Assembly: GCA_039024315.1 (NCBI GenBank)
Contig: JBCCQN010000003.1
Coordinates: 62,001-126,000 of the forward strand
Direction: 5' to 3'
DNA from: JBCAWW01 sp039024315
Lineage (GTDB): Bacteria > Bacteroidota > Bacteroidia > J057
DNA length: 64,000 nt
The translations under genes were made by a program, and so were the position numbers. The notes beneath the pieces are model-generated. The model had not been told where the DNA came from and ran no database searches. It worked only from the letters and a program-made list of their open reading frames with translations. Numbering within the stretch: the stretch's first letter is position 1; every line of letters starts with the position of its first letter. Below are positions 1 to 11,400 of this stretch, in pieces.

Positions 1-19
1 CAGCATTTGGTGGGCTACT

Positions 20-2506
20 TTATTTGACTAATGCCGCCTCTATTGTCTGTTTTAAGTCTTTTGGATTAAATGGCTTGGCAATAAATCTGCGTATGCCTGC
101 TGCTTTGGCCTTGCGCCGAGAGCTTTGATCGGTGTTTGCTGAAAGAGCGATAATGGGAATGTCCCGTATTGCAGCTCGCTCATGTTGACCGATTATGCTA
201 GCGGCTTCATAGCCATCCATAATAGGCATATGTAGGTCGAGCAATATTAGATCAAATGACTCTTCATCTACTTTTTGAAGCGCTTCCACCCCGTTTTTTG
301 CTAGGCTCACCTGCATGCCCCATTGCTTAAGAAAAGCCAAGGCAACGTCTTGATTGACCAAGTTGTCTTCAACCAATAGTACCTTCTTGTTTTGGAGAGA
401 TGCCTTTTGCTGTCTTTTTTTGCCAGAACTAAGACCAAGCCAGAGATCAAAATAAAAGGTGGAACCTTTTCCTAGCTCGCTTTTTAATTGGATTTGACTG
501 CCTTGCAGTTCCAAGAGCTTGGCTACAATGGCTAGGCCTAATCCTCGCCCTTGATGTGGAGAGCTCAAGGAAGATTTTTCCTTCTTTAAGCCTCTGAAAA
601 TTGTTTTCTGGTCAGCTGGTGCAATACCACAACCCTCGTCAGAAATACTAAAGTGCAACAAGGCTTGGTGCGGACTACGCTCCTTTTGCTGAATGCTAAA
701 ATCGATTTTACCAGCATCCGTAAACTTAGCCGCGTTATGGAGTAAATTGCTCAAAACTTGTAGAAGCCGTGTTTGACTCCCAAATAGTTCATAGGGTATC
801 TCTGGATCATAATTCAAAGTCAGAGCCAAATCCTTTTGTTGGCAAAGCGGTAAAATGTTGTCGAGCAAATGATCTACCATTTCCTGCAAAATGATGGAAT
901 CGTGTTCAAGCCTGATGCTACCTCCTTCGATTTGACTATAATCTAAAATGTTGTTGACCAACCCCAGCAAATTATCGGAGGCAATATGTAAAGTGTTGAC
1001 CATTTGCTGACGGTCTTCTTGGGTCTGCCGTTCCTGTAAAAGGCTACTCATACCCAATATCGCATGGAGTGGAGTCCTGATATCATATTGGATCATCGCC
1101 AACAAATCTGATTTAAATTGATTGGCTTTTTCCGCCTGTCGTTTGGCGATAATGAGTGCGTTTTTTTGATCTTCTAGGGCGGCGGTCCTTGCTTTTACTT
1201 TTTGCTCAAAGTGTGTTTTTAAGTCCTGTTCAAAGGCTTCCTTTAATCTTAATTGATGTTGTAAACTTTGTTGGGCTTCATCTTTTGAATTAAGGGTCTT
1301 TACTTGTCTGTATCCCAAGCCGAGGGCAAAAAATATAATTTGGAGGAGGATAGCTAGCTGTACGATCCCGCCTGCAACGAGTTCATTTGTAAAGAAGAGT
1401 GCGGAAGATAGACTAGCTATGAGGCTCAGGATAAGCGTTCCTAGAAGGAAAAACTTAGTATCCAACTTGGCCTGTATTATAGGCTTGCGCAAGAAGTAGA
1501 AAACAAATATGGGATTGAAAAGGATAAATACTGAAACTAGGCGAAAACCATATTTTGCCCAGCTATAACGATAGAGTAAAAAGAGCGCAAGCGCAAATAG
1601 TAAGATGCTTAGCCAATTAAATATTTTGAGTTTTTTCCACTCCGTGGAACGCCTAGATTTTTCATCCAATAAGTAGATGCTAGTCAAAATGAGCGTACTA
1701 GGAATCAAGATTGGTATAGCAGCATAAGCTAGGTCCAATTCCGGCCACTCGCCCCAGAACCACTCCTTACTCAAACCATAAAAATATTGGAAAAAAAGTA
1801 ACTGTAGCCAGCAATAAAGACTGAATAAGGCATAGGCCTTCTGTCGACTTACCCCAAATAGCAAAAGGTGAAATAACAATAACAATCCCAATGCTCCTTG
1901 AAAAAGCGTTTGCAATAAATTACGGATATGGATGCTTTTCTCATGGTCCGACAATCGCTCAAGCCTTAGGTCGAAGACTTGGGTCATTTGCATTACATGA
2001 TTGGCACGGAGATATATTTCTTGATATTGACCCGCTTGTAAATGGATATGGACTCGCGCTTCCCAACTTATGCCCTCGGGCACTTGCTCCTCTGAAAGCT
2101 TGACCAATTGACCACTTTGACCGGCATAGATCAACCTGCCGCTTTCCATAATGAAAACCTGCATCTCGCTTTCATTACTTTCATACAATACATAATCTAC
2201 CGGACTAGGACTATCGTTTTGTACTCGCAGCAAAGCCCAATGAGTCTTTGCCGGATCAAGGTTGGCTTTCTGGTTACTGTAGGGCTTAAATTGGTTCTCG
2301 CGTCGACGGACATCGGTAAGCTTAAGCTCCGCATCCACCTCCGACAACACCCAAATATGAGTTTCAAGCGTCTTTTTGTCGATTTCTTGATGGACCCCAC
2401 CTATCCTAAGTATGGGTATCGTCCCCCATACTTGCTTTGCAGGCAAGGCAGTGAGGACTACGCTCAAAAGGATGAGATAGGTTTTGCTAATAAAGAAGCC
2501 GTTCAC
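20..2506 (-). CDS. 7TM-DISM hybrid sensor histidine kinase, phospho-acceptor His replaced
   Basis: An 828-residue membrane sensor. A signal peptide (about 1-28) precedes an extracellular 7TMR-DISMED2-like beta domain (about 35-180), seven membrane helices (about 198-405), a coiled coil (405-460), HisKA (460-530), HATPase (570-690; N box LLHNAAKF, G1 DEGCGIAP, G2 GRGLGLA) and a C-terminal receiver (706-825; acceptor D757, conserved K in AKPF). In the H box, where the family has SHE-RTPL, this protein reads QYDIRTPL, so the acceptor His is Tyr474 (codon TAT at 1087-1085). The ATPase and receiver parts look intact. The start is GTG at 2506: an in-frame TGA lies two codons upstream and later starts would remove the signal peptide. 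A TAnnTTTG match (2511-2518) sits only 4 bases upstream of the start, so the transcript could be nearly leaderless. It is divergent from the carotenoid gene. Ligand and output are unknown. Domain assignment is confident; activity is uncertain. Confidence 0.9.
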   Translation of the reverse strand: MNGFFISKTYLILLSVVLTALPAKQVWGTIPILRIGGVHQEIDKKTLETHIWVLSEVDAELKLTDVRRRENQFKPYSNQKANLDPAKTHWALLRVQNDSPSPVDYVLYESNESEMQVFIMESGRLIYAGQSGQLVKLSEEQVPEGISWEARVHIHLQAGQYQEIYLRANHVMQMTQVFDLRLERLSDHEKSIHIRNLLQTLFQGALGLLLLFHLLLFGVSRQKAYALFSLYCWLQLLFFQYFYGLSKEWFWGEWPELDLAYAAIPILIPSTLILTSIYLLDEKSRRSTEWKKLKIFNWLSILLFALALFLLYRYSWAKYGFRLVSVFILFNPIFVFYFLRKPIIQAKLDTKFFLLGTLILSLIASLSSALFFTNELVAGGIVQLAILLQIIFFALGLGYRQVKTLNSKDEAQQSLQHQLRLKEAFEQDLKTHFEQKVKARTAALEDQKNALIIAKRQAEKANQFKSDLLAMIQYDIRTPLHAILGMSSLLQERQTQEDRQQMVNTLHIASDNLLGLVNNILDYSQIEGGSIRLEHDSIILQEMVDHLLDNILPLCQQKDLALTLNYDPEIPYELFGSQTRLLQVLSNLLHNAAKFTDAGKIDFSIQQKERSPHQALLHFSISDEGCGIAPADQKTIFRGLKKEKSSLSSPHQGRGLGLAIVAKLLELQGSQIQLKSELGKGSTFYFDLWLGLSSGKKRQQKASLQNKKVLLVEDNLVNQDVALAFLKQWGMQVSLAKNGVEALQKVDEESFDLILLDLHMPIMDGYEAASIIGQHERAAIRDIPIIALSANTDQSSRRKAKAAGIRRFIAKPFNPKDLKQTIEAALVK

Positions 2507-2628
2507 TTTTCAAACTTATTCTCAGCTTCATGCCTTTCCTAAGAGCTTTTGTAAAAATTCTAACACATATATATAATTTCATATGATTGAAAATTTTAAA
2601 CAAAATGCGTCTTTTGTGTTTTGTAGAC

Positions 2629-4161
2629 ATGATGACTCACAAACAAAAAAAGGCGATCGTAATTGGGGCTGGTATAGGCGGGATTGCTACTGCTATACGT
2701 CTGCAAATCCAAGGTTGGCAAGTGGCCATTTACGAAGCCAATGACTATCCCGGGGGCAAACTTTCTGAATTGCGCTTTGATGGCTATCGTTTTGATGCGG
2801 GGCCCTCCCTCTTTACCCTGCCACAATTAGTAGATGAACTATTCGAACTAGCCGGTAAAAAGCCGACCGAAAGCTTTCAGTATGAAGCATTGCCCGTGAT
2901 TACACGCTATTTTTACCCCGACAATACGATTATCAATGCTTATCGTGATCCCGATGAGTTTGCCGCAGAAGTAGCCGCTAAGACTGATGAAAGAAGGGAG
3001 ACTGTAGCCAAGCTTTTACGCAAAAGTGAGACGCTTTATGAGATCACTCATCATGTCTTTTTAGAGCGTTCATTACACCGTTTGGCAACCTACCTACGCT
3101 GGGGGACCATCAAGTCGATATTGCTACTTTATAAGCTGGATGCTTTTCGGACCATGGAGCAGGCAAACGCTCAACATTTTGACGATCCCCGTGTCGCCCA
3201 ATTATTTAACCGTTATGCCACTTATAATGGCTCCGACCCTCATCAAGCACCAGCAACCCTCAATATTATTCCTCATTTAGAGCATAATATTGGTGCCTTT
3301 TTTCCCCGTGAAGGTATGTTTCAAATTACCAAAAGCTTAGTGGGATTAGCCAAGAGTTTGGGAGTTGAGCTTTATTTGGGCCACGCTGTGGAACGTATTC
3401 TCGTGGAGGGGCAAACTGCCAAAGGTATTCAAGTCAAAGGTCAAAATATCGCTGCAGATTTGGTGGTAAGCGATGCGGATATTGTACCTACCTATCGACG
3501 CCTCATGCCAGAGCAAGCAGAACCTGTACGCACCCTTGAACAAGCGCGTTCCTCTTCTGCTTTAATCTTTTATTGGGGAATGAATCGAAGCTTTGAAGCT
3601 TTAGATGTGCATAACATCTTTTTTAGTGCAGACTATCAAGCAGAGTTCCAACAAATTTGGCAGGAACAGTCGCTTAGCCACGACCCTACGGTTTATCTTT
3701 ATGTTAGCAGCAAGCGTAATCCAGAGGATGCACCCGAGGGCTGCGAAAATTGGTTTACCATGATCAATGTCCCTGCTAACCAAGGTCAGGATTGGGATCA
3801 TTTGATCCAGCAAGCTCGTCAGGATATCATCAATAAGCTGAGCGAGATGTTAGGCGTCGATGTTGCTGCTCATATTGCTAGCGAACGTGTTTTGGAGCCT
3901 AGGACGATTGAAAGCAAGACCTCTTCTTATCAAGGGGCTCTATATGGCAATAGTTCCAACAACAAATTTGCGGCCTTCTTGCGACACCCCAATTTCAGCT
4001 CCAAGATCAAAGGCTTGTATTTTTGTGGCGGCAGTGTTCATCCCGGTGGCGGTATTCCTCTTTGCTTACTTTCTGCCAAAATCACAGCTGATTTAGTAGC
4101 TCAAAGAGAAATGAAACCCTTTTCCAAACCCACATCTGATAGTGTTGCCAATCCTGTTTAA
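2629..4161 (+). CDS. crtD: CrtI/CrtD-family carotenoid desaturase
   Basis: An FAD-dependent desaturase of the phytoene desaturase family, about 510 residues. The N terminus has the dinucleotide-binding motif GAGIGGIATA followed by an acidic residue and YPGGK. The C terminus has the family signature FCGGSVHPGGGIP that contacts FAD. The segment GPSLFTLPQLVDELF resembles the 1-hydroxycarotenoid 3,4-desaturase (CrtD) branch of Bacteroidota more than CrtI proper, so I favour 3,4-desaturation of a hydroxylated carotene, as needed for saproxanthin- or myxol-type pigments; that is inference. No other carotenoid gene is adjacent. The open frame extends to a TTG at 2587, but the ATG pair at 2629/2632 is preferred because the FAD motif begins about 12 residues later, as in relatives. 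It converges on the aldo/keto reductase with a 12-base gap and no visible terminator. Confidence 0.82.
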   Translation: MMTHKQKKAIVIGAGIGGIATAIRLQIQGWQVAIYEANDYPGGKLSELRFDGYRFDAGPSLFTLPQLVDELFELAGKKPTESFQYEALPVITRYFYPDNTIINAYRDPDEFAAEVAAKTDERRETVAKLLRKSETLYEITHHVFLERSLHRLATYLRWGTIKSILLLYKLDAFRTMEQANAQHFDDPRVAQLFNRYATYNGSDPHQAPATLNIIPHLEHNIGAFFPREGMFQITKSLVGLAKSLGVELYLGHAVERILVEGQTAKGIQVKGQNIAADLVVSDADIVPTYRRLMPEQAEPVRTLEQARSSSALIFYWGMNRSFEALDVHNIFFSADYQAEFQQIWQEQSLSHDPTVYLYVSSKRNPEDAPEGCENWFTMINVPANQGQDWDHLIQQARQDIINKLSEMLGVDVAAHIASERVLEPRTIESKTSSYQGALYGNSSNNKFAAFLRHPNFSSKIKGLYFCGGSVHPGGGIPLCLLSAKITADLVAQREMKPFSKPTSDSVANPV

Positions 4162-4173
4162 GCCATTTTTCGA

Positions 4174-5223
4174 TTAGGGAGCTGGATTCGGATACCTGCG
4201 GTGAACGCTCTCAATGGCCTTTTGCACTTCCTTGGGTAGGTCTAGCTCGATACTCGCGATATTTTCTTCGAGTTGCTCCATCTTCGTGGCTCCAATAATG
4301 TTACTAGTTACAAAGCGGCGGCTGTTTACATAGGCCAAAGCCATTTGTGCCAGAGAGTAGCCATGTTCTTGAGCAATTTTGAGGTATTCTGTGGTGGCCT
4401 GATATGAAATATCGCCATTATAACGGGTCATTTCATCACCATAAAGACTAAGACGGGAATGCTTGGGTTTGGTGCCGGAGCCATTATGATATTTGCCAGT
4501 CAACATTCCAAAGGCTAGGGGAGAGTAGGCCAATAATCCCGTCTGCTCCCGTATGGCAATCTCTGCTAGTCCTATTTCAAAACTGCGATTGAGTAGGCTA
4601 TATGGATTTTGAATGCTGACCGGTTTTGGGAGCCCATGTAACTTAGCCAAGTGCAGATAGTGCATCATACCCCATGGCGTTTCATTAGATATCCCCCAAT
4701 GCCTAATTTTTCCTTCAGTTTGGAGACTTTGGAGCGTCTGAATGATTTCGAGGAAATTGTCTTGCCAAGGATCTTTTTCAGCATGTTTATACTCAAGATA
4801 GCCAAAGAAGTTGGTACGTCGCTCTGGCCAGTGTAGCTGATAAAGATCGAGATAGTCAGTTTGCAGTCTTTTGAGACTTCCCGCTAGCGCGGAACGAATA
4901 TTCTCAGGACTAAAGCCTTGTTGTTCACGGATATAGTTAAGTGAAGCTCTTGGACCAGCGATTTTACTGGCGATGACGAGTTGGTCTCGATCTGCTCTAT
5001 TTTTGAGCCAAGTACCAATATATTGTTCAGTGAGGCCTTGATTGTAGGCTCTACTTGGGATAGCGTACAATTCGGCAGTATCAATAAAATTGACTCCCTT
5101 TTCTATGGCGTAGTTCAGTTGTTCGTGGGCTTCTGCTTCGGTATTCTGTTCACCAAAGGTCATGGTGCCAAGGCAAATCTTACTGACCTGTAAATCGGTA
5201 TCACCGAGGGATTGATACATCAT
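4174..5223 (-). CDS. tas: Tas-like NADP(H)-dependent aldo/keto reductase
   Basis: A 349-residue cytosolic aldo/keto reductase with the (beta/alpha)8 fold. The N terminus (SLGDTDLQVSKICLGTMTFGEQN) and the segment QGLTEQYIGTWL closely match the E. coli Tas group. The family catalytic tetrad is represented by D and Y of FIDTAELY, K of IASKIAG and H of YQLHWPER. The NADPH-binding end (NIIGATKMEQLEENI) is present, so the protein looks complete. Two ATG codons stand in tandem at the start (5223 and 5220). It is a single gene between convergent crtD and the terminator of the PKD gene. A hairpin-AACG element (4881-4896) lies inside the coding region and encodes part of RSALAGS. Physiological substrate is unknown. 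Confidence 0.9.
   Translation of the reverse strand: MMYQSLGDTDLQVSKICLGTMTFGEQNTEAEAHEQLNYAIEKGVNFIDTAELYAIPSRAYNQGLTEQYIGTWLKNRADRDQLVIASKIAGPRASLNYIREQQGFSPENIRSALAGSLKRLQTDYLDLYQLHWPERRTNFFGYLEYKHAEKDPWQDNFLEIIQTLQSLQTEGKIRHWGISNETPWGMMHYLHLAKLHGLPKPVSIQNPYSLLNRSFEIGLAEIAIREQTGLLAYSPLAFGMLTGKYHNGSGTKPKHSRLSLYGDEMTRYNGDISYQATTEYLKIAQEHGYSLAQMALAYVNSRRFVTSNIIGATKMEQLEENIASIELDLPKEVQKAIESVHRRYPNPAP
4881..4899 (+). repeat. hairpin-AACG element (inside tas)
   Basis: Stem CCGC / loop TAGC / GCGG followed by AACGAAT, on the strand opposite to the coding sense. One copy of the dispersed family described in the findings; lies inside the aldo/keto reductase gene. Confidence 0.5.
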
Positions 5224-5238
5224 AAAAGAAGAAAACTT

Positions 5239-5266
5239 AAGTACTTAGAGAAGAGTATTCAGTATT
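5239..5266 (-). repeat. dispersed repeat B, copy 1
   Basis: A 28-base segment (begins AAGTACTTAG, ends GTATTCAGTATT) nearly identical to 36832-36859 and related to 24090-24115. The similarity continues patchily to TGGTTCA..AGGCC at 5291-5305, as at 36884-36898. It lies just upstream of the tas start. In other copies its minus strand carries TACTTTTG, a Bacteroidota -7 box; here that box is degenerate (TACTCTTC). Confidence 0.6.
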
Positions 5267-5359
5267 AAGATCCCGAAAAATCTGGTTGTATGGTTCATCA
5301 AGGCCATTTATCTCTCTACATGACACTTCTTACTTTTTACTCTACTTTACAAGCAAAGA

Positions 5360-5392
5360 TAAACAAAAAGCGCAGGAGCAAAGCTCCTGCGC
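5360..5392 (-). terminator. rho-independent terminator of the PKD giant gene
   Basis: Perfect 10-bp stem GCGCAGGAGC / GCTCCTGCGC with a 3-base loop (5370-5392), followed on the minus strand by TTTTTGTTTA. It lies 28 bases past the stop of the 14.9-kb gene. Confidence 0.9.
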
Positions 5393-5420
5393 CAGTTTAT
5401 AAAAATGCTTGTTCGGATAC

Positions 5421-8400
5421 TTAACGATAGAGACTGATACTGCCTCTGAGGACGTAGGACCTGCCATCAAAATTGCGGCCTTTGGCAACGTACATATACA
5501 CGCCTTCTGGCATCTCGACTCCTTTATAGGTTCCATCCCAGCCATCTTCAATAGAGTTGGTCTCGTACAAGAGCACGCCCCATCGACTAAAGATCTTGAG
5601 GTTGTAAGTCAGGACGTTAGAACCTTTGAGATAAAAGATATCATTGATACCATCCCCATTAGGGGTAAAGGCGTCAGCTCCATAGACTGAGGTTTGTACC
5701 CCCACACAGACTGCGTTGGAGTAACTTTCAGTATAGTTGCCCCCTTGCTCTATCGCCACTACTCGGTAGCAGTATTCTGGTTGAATCAACCTTGAGATCT
5801 CATCACGATACTCCGTTTCCACGCCTTCGACAATGTCCACGGTACTCCAAGCAGCGATAGAGTCGTTATAAACCTCGATTCGGTAATCGTCAACTCCAAA
5901 GCGCCAGTCCTCATAAGGTGTCCAGCGTAAGTAGGGCGTTTTATTGTCCATTTCTACCGTCAAGAGGATGGACTTACCGACATTGCTAATTGGGGTTACA
6001 TTGCCGCAGCTATCTTGCGCTTGGATGCGATAGGCATAGGAGTGAGATTGCACATCAACATCCGTGTCGTTGAGTTTGAGACGGCTTGGTGGCACGGTTG
6101 CAATAGTGCTGAAGGCACCGCCATCCTCTGATTTTTCTACATAGATGATTCGTACGTTATCACTGTTGAATCCGCCCCATTCGACCAACACTTGATCATT
6201 GTTTTCTACTGTGGCACGTAGAATTTCATTGGCACTACCAAAGCTGCCATTTTCGCCTTGGGCCTGAGTAGTATCACTCCAAGACTGTTGCCAGTCTTCT
6301 ACTCCGATAGCCTTGACGCGATAGGTAACATCCGTGAAGCAGTCTTCGATTGATTCAGTATATCGAGTCACCGTTCCGGGAACGATGGTAACGAACTCTG
6401 CTTGCACGGGATTGTAATCCTCAACTTTGTAAATCTCATATTGCTGTATTGGACCAAAACCGAGGTAAGGCGTCCAGTTGAGCTCAATGGCTCCTGGGGT
6501 AGTCTCAGCTGTGGCATTGATCGTACAATGGTTTTGTACCAAGTCGATATCATTTTCAGTACCACATTGATTCGTAATGCCTACTTTATAGCAATAGACA
6601 TTTTCCAATGTATTGATACCTTGGTCTATGAAGACAGTATCATGGACGTAGAATGACTGATGAATTGGTACATAACCTACACCTGCTTCCTCACGATAGA
6701 TGGTATAGTTGGAGAAGTCGATGCCTTTGAATCCTGAAAAGCTCACCGCTACGCTTTGATCATCTACTACACTGACATTGTAGATGCTAACCGGCTCTGG
6801 AAGGATATTATCCAATACCGTTACTGCATTTGGAAGGTCATATGTAGCAGTACATCCAATAGAGTCTGTGATCGTAAGGCTTGCACTATAGGTGCCAGCA
6901 GCAGTATAAGTATGCTGCGTCGTAGGACTCAGAGAGGTGTTAGTATTACCGTCTCCAAAGTCCCAATCCCACTTAGCGATTCCTACCATACCACTAGAAC
7001 TAGCCGTAAAGGTAGCGTTGACCGGAGGACAACTTGCTATATAGTCCACCGCAAAACTAGTAGTAGGATGATCTAATCTGATATAGTTGACCTTAGTCAG
7101 GCTATTAGTACAACCAAACTGATCCACTACGGTCAGACTAACACTAAAGACACCATCTTGCTGATAAGTATGTGCTGGATTTTGATCCGTGGAAGTATTT
7201 CCGTCGCCAAAATCCCAGAGCCAGCTCACCGGTGGCACAAAGCTTTGATCGGTAAAGGTAATCGTACTAGGAGCACAGCCCAAGGTGTCGCTCGCTACAA
7301 AGTCAACTTCAGGGAGAGGACGAACAAAGATTTGCTGATAGGCGGTGTCCATACATCCTCTCGTATCAGTTACTACTAGTTTCACTTCGTATTGTCCTAT
7401 CTGATCAAAGAAATAGGAATTATTCTGCGAACTAGCCTGCAAGGTATCATTGATAAACCAAGACCACTGCGTAATTCCAAGGCTACTGGTACTTGAATCC
7501 GTAAAGGCGACCTGAAATGGACCACAATTACTCGTATCGGTAGAGGTGAAGTGAGCGACGGGTGGCGGCGTGATCCGGATGTCCGCTGGACGGAATATCG
7601 TATCGCTACAGCCAAGGATGTTGGTAACCACTAAGCTGACATCATACACTCCATTTTGGTAGTAGAAGTGTGATGGATTTTGCTGGATAGAAGTGGTGCC
7701 ATCGCCAAAGTCCCAGAACCATGAAACTAGGGTGGTATCGGCAAAACTGACATCGGTAAAGATGACTTCTAATCCTTCGCATCCTTCCCTAGTATTAGTG
7801 GTATAGCCTGCTATTGGATGACTCAAGCGGATGTATTGACTGCGGACAAGTGTATCGCTACAGCCGTTTTCGTCAAAGACGATCAATTGCACATCATAAA
7901 CGCCATCCTGCTGATAGGTATGTACGGGATTGCGCTGGGTAGAGGTGTTGCCATCGCCAAAGTCCCAATTCCAGCTGACAATATTGTAATCACCGCTTGA
8001 AAGGTCTTGGAAACTTGTGAGATGAGGCGCGCAGCCTATGGTATCTGCGCTAACAAAGTCAGCGGTTGGAGCGTCAGTAGCAACTACACTAAGGGTGGTA
8101 GAATCCACACAACCTAGCCCATCTTGGATGGTCAACTGGATGTTGTAGGTGCCAGGCTGGTTGAAAACATAGTCTGGTTCCTGACTAAGTGCCGTATCTC
8201 CATTACCAAAGTCCCAAGCCCAGCCAACAATCGGAGCTGATACTGCAACGGAATTATCCTGCAGGTCAATCGCAAATGGCGCACAACCTAAGCTGTCCGC
8301 TAAGGAGAAGGCCGCAATCGGTGGTACACTTACACTCACAGCATTGAGGACCAGGTGAGTCTGCTGACAACCCAAAACATTGGTGATGGTGAGACTGACA

Positions 8401-11400
8401 TCATATTGGCCCGGATTGGCATACACATGCTGTGGATTTTGTACAAAGGAAGTGTTACCATCCCCAAAGTCCCAGAGCCAGCCAACCAAAGTGGTGTCGG
8501 GAATAGAGGTGTCGGTAAACTCAACTAATAAACCGGGGCAACCCAAAGGTTGGTCGAGCGTGAAATCTGCGACTGGATTGTTGAGTCTTATGTACTCTGT
8601 TCTGAGCAAGGTATCTTGGCAACCTTTCACATCTGTAACCACTAAACTCACATCATAATCCCCATCGTTGTTATAACTGTGTTGAGGGTTCTGATTGGTC
8701 GAGGTATTGCTATCCCCAAAGTCCCAAGTCCAGGCGCTGAGCGCTCTAGGCCCTGTAGATAGATCTGTAAACTGAGCGTTGTGCGGGGCACAACCTAGCG
8801 TATCAACACTAAAGAAATTAGCGATTGGCAAATCTAACGCGACAACATCTTGCTGGTGACTACTGCTACATCCGTTATTATCCGTGGTCGTCAAAACAAT
8901 TGTGTATGTACCAGGAATAGTATAAATGTGATTAGGATTAGCAGCCGTTGAAGTATTGCCATCCCCAAAATCCCATAGCCAACTCACGATAGGAGCAGAA
9001 TTACCATTGGATTGATCCTGTAAACTGAGATCAAATGGCACACAGCCTTCCAAACTCGATGGGGCAAATTGCGTCGTAGGAGGCTGGAGGATGTCAACAA
9101 AGTTGTTTTGGGTGAATGTATGGCTACAACCTAAAATATTGGTCACCGTCAGGCTCACGGAATAGTTTCCAGCGAGGGTGTAAAAATGATCTGGATTTTG
9201 CAGACTAGAGCTATTACCGTCGCCAAAATCCCATAGCCAATTGGTAAGGGTAGTATCTGGAATTGACAGATCGGCAAAGCTGATCACTGTTCCTGGACAG
9301 ACCATATTGGCTGATTTGGTGAAATTTGCTACAGGATGAGATAGATTGATATACTGAGGCTTAGTCAATGTATCAGCACAGCCATTGGCGTCTTGTATCG
9401 CCAAAGTAACGCTATATTGCCCATCATTGAGATAAGTATTATTGGGGAATTGTTGCAAGGAGATATTGCCATCGCCAAAGGTCCAATTCCAATTGGTGAG
9501 CGGAGCATTTTGAGGCTGCGATTGATCGAGGAAGTTGATAGTTTTAGGAGAACATCCTAGTGAATCGTCAGCTACAAAGGCCGCCACAGGGTTTCTAAAT
9601 ACCTCTATGGTTTGAGTGGTTGAATCTGAGCAGCCATAGGTATCCGTAGCCAATAGACTTATGCGATAAAGACCTGGCGTACTTAAGACTTGGTTGGGAT
9701 TGACAAAGTTGGAGATGTTTCCATTGTCAAAGTCCCAGGTATAACTCACTACAGGCGAACCATTTGCCACCGTCGTATTATTGAAATTGACACTAAGTGG
9801 CGCACAACCGCTAATGGCCGAAGGAACGAAATCTGCTGTTGGAGTTTGACGGATCGTGATTGTATCCGTGAGCGTAATCTGGTCTTGACAACCGAAGATG
9901 TTTCCTACGGTAAGACTTACTGTATATACCCCCGCCATAGTGTACACATGGCCAGGATTTTGCTGGTTTGAGCTGGCACCATCACCAAAATCCCATGTCC
10001 AACTAAGCAGCGTTGTATCGGCAATCGACTCATCGTAGAAGTTAATTTGCGTTCCCGGACAAGCGATACTTTGGTCCATACGGAAGTTTGCAATTGGATG
10101 ACTGAGGCGGATGTAGTTGTTTTTGACCAAAGTGTTGGTACAGCCATTTACGTCCGTCGTAGTAAGACTTACTGTATAGAAGCCATCATTGGTGTAAGTA
10201 TGAGTTGGGAAAGCTGAGGTGGAAGTATTACCATCCCCAAAGTCCCAGAACCAACTTACGATAGGGCTTTGTGCCTGTGTTTGGTCGATAAACCTTACAG
10301 TTTTGGGAGCACAACCCAATGAGTCATCCACGACAAAGTCGGCCGCTGGAATGGCATAGACCTGAACGTTCTGCGAAGCAGTATCTCTACACCCATTGAG
10401 ATCGACGATAGTCAGATCCACATCATAGATCCCAGGATTAATAAAGGTGGTCGAAGGGTTAGGTAGATTACTGCTATTGCCATTGCCAAAATCCCAAACT
10501 AGACTTTGAATAAGGGTATCTCCGCCAGTACTTTGGTTAAAAAACTGAAGGCTCAAGGGGGCACAACCTGAGGTGTCCGCAGGAGCAAAGCTAGCCGTTG
10601 GCGGATTGTAAATTCTTACCGCATCGGGGATCAAGACTTGATTAGAACAGCCTAATACATTAGTTACAGTTAGACTGACATCGTATAATCCCGGCGTTTG
10701 ATAGGTGAAGTTTACATTTTGCCCTGAACGGGTTTGACCATTGTCAAGGTCCCATTGCCAGCTAATGAGAGTAGTATCTGCAATTGAACGATCTTCTAAA
10801 TCGACCACTGTTCCAGGACAACCTACGGCAGGCGTGTAGAAGATGCGAGCTTCTGGATGAGATAGTCTGATATAGTCGACACGGCTAAAGCTAGCTGTAC
10901 ATCCGTTTACATCTGTCACAATCAAATTGACTGTATAAGTTCCATCTGTGGCATAAGTATGGGTAGGATTGGCCGCTGTAGATGTGTTACCATCCCCAAA
11001 GTCCCAGAAGAAACTGCTGAGCGCATTTCCGCTTAACTGATTGAGGGTGAAAGTAATTGCGTCTGGCGCACATCCTCTGGTCTTATCCGCGCTAAAGTCA
11101 ACTGTTGGATTCGGGTATACAGTGATATTTTGTGTGTAAGTATCGGTACAACCCTTATCATCGGTAACGGTCAAGCTCACGGACATGACGCCCGTAGCAT
11201 TAAAGGTATGACTCGGATTTTGGATATTAGAAGTATTTCCATCCCCAAAGTCCCAAGCCCAATTGGTCAACAGACCGGCATTGCCCGTAGAGAGATCGCT
11301 AAAGTTAACCGTTAGAGGCTGACAACCATCAGGTGTATTGCTGCTAAACAGGGCAGTTGGTGGGCTGAAGACCGTCACTACTTGACTAGTAGTATCCATA

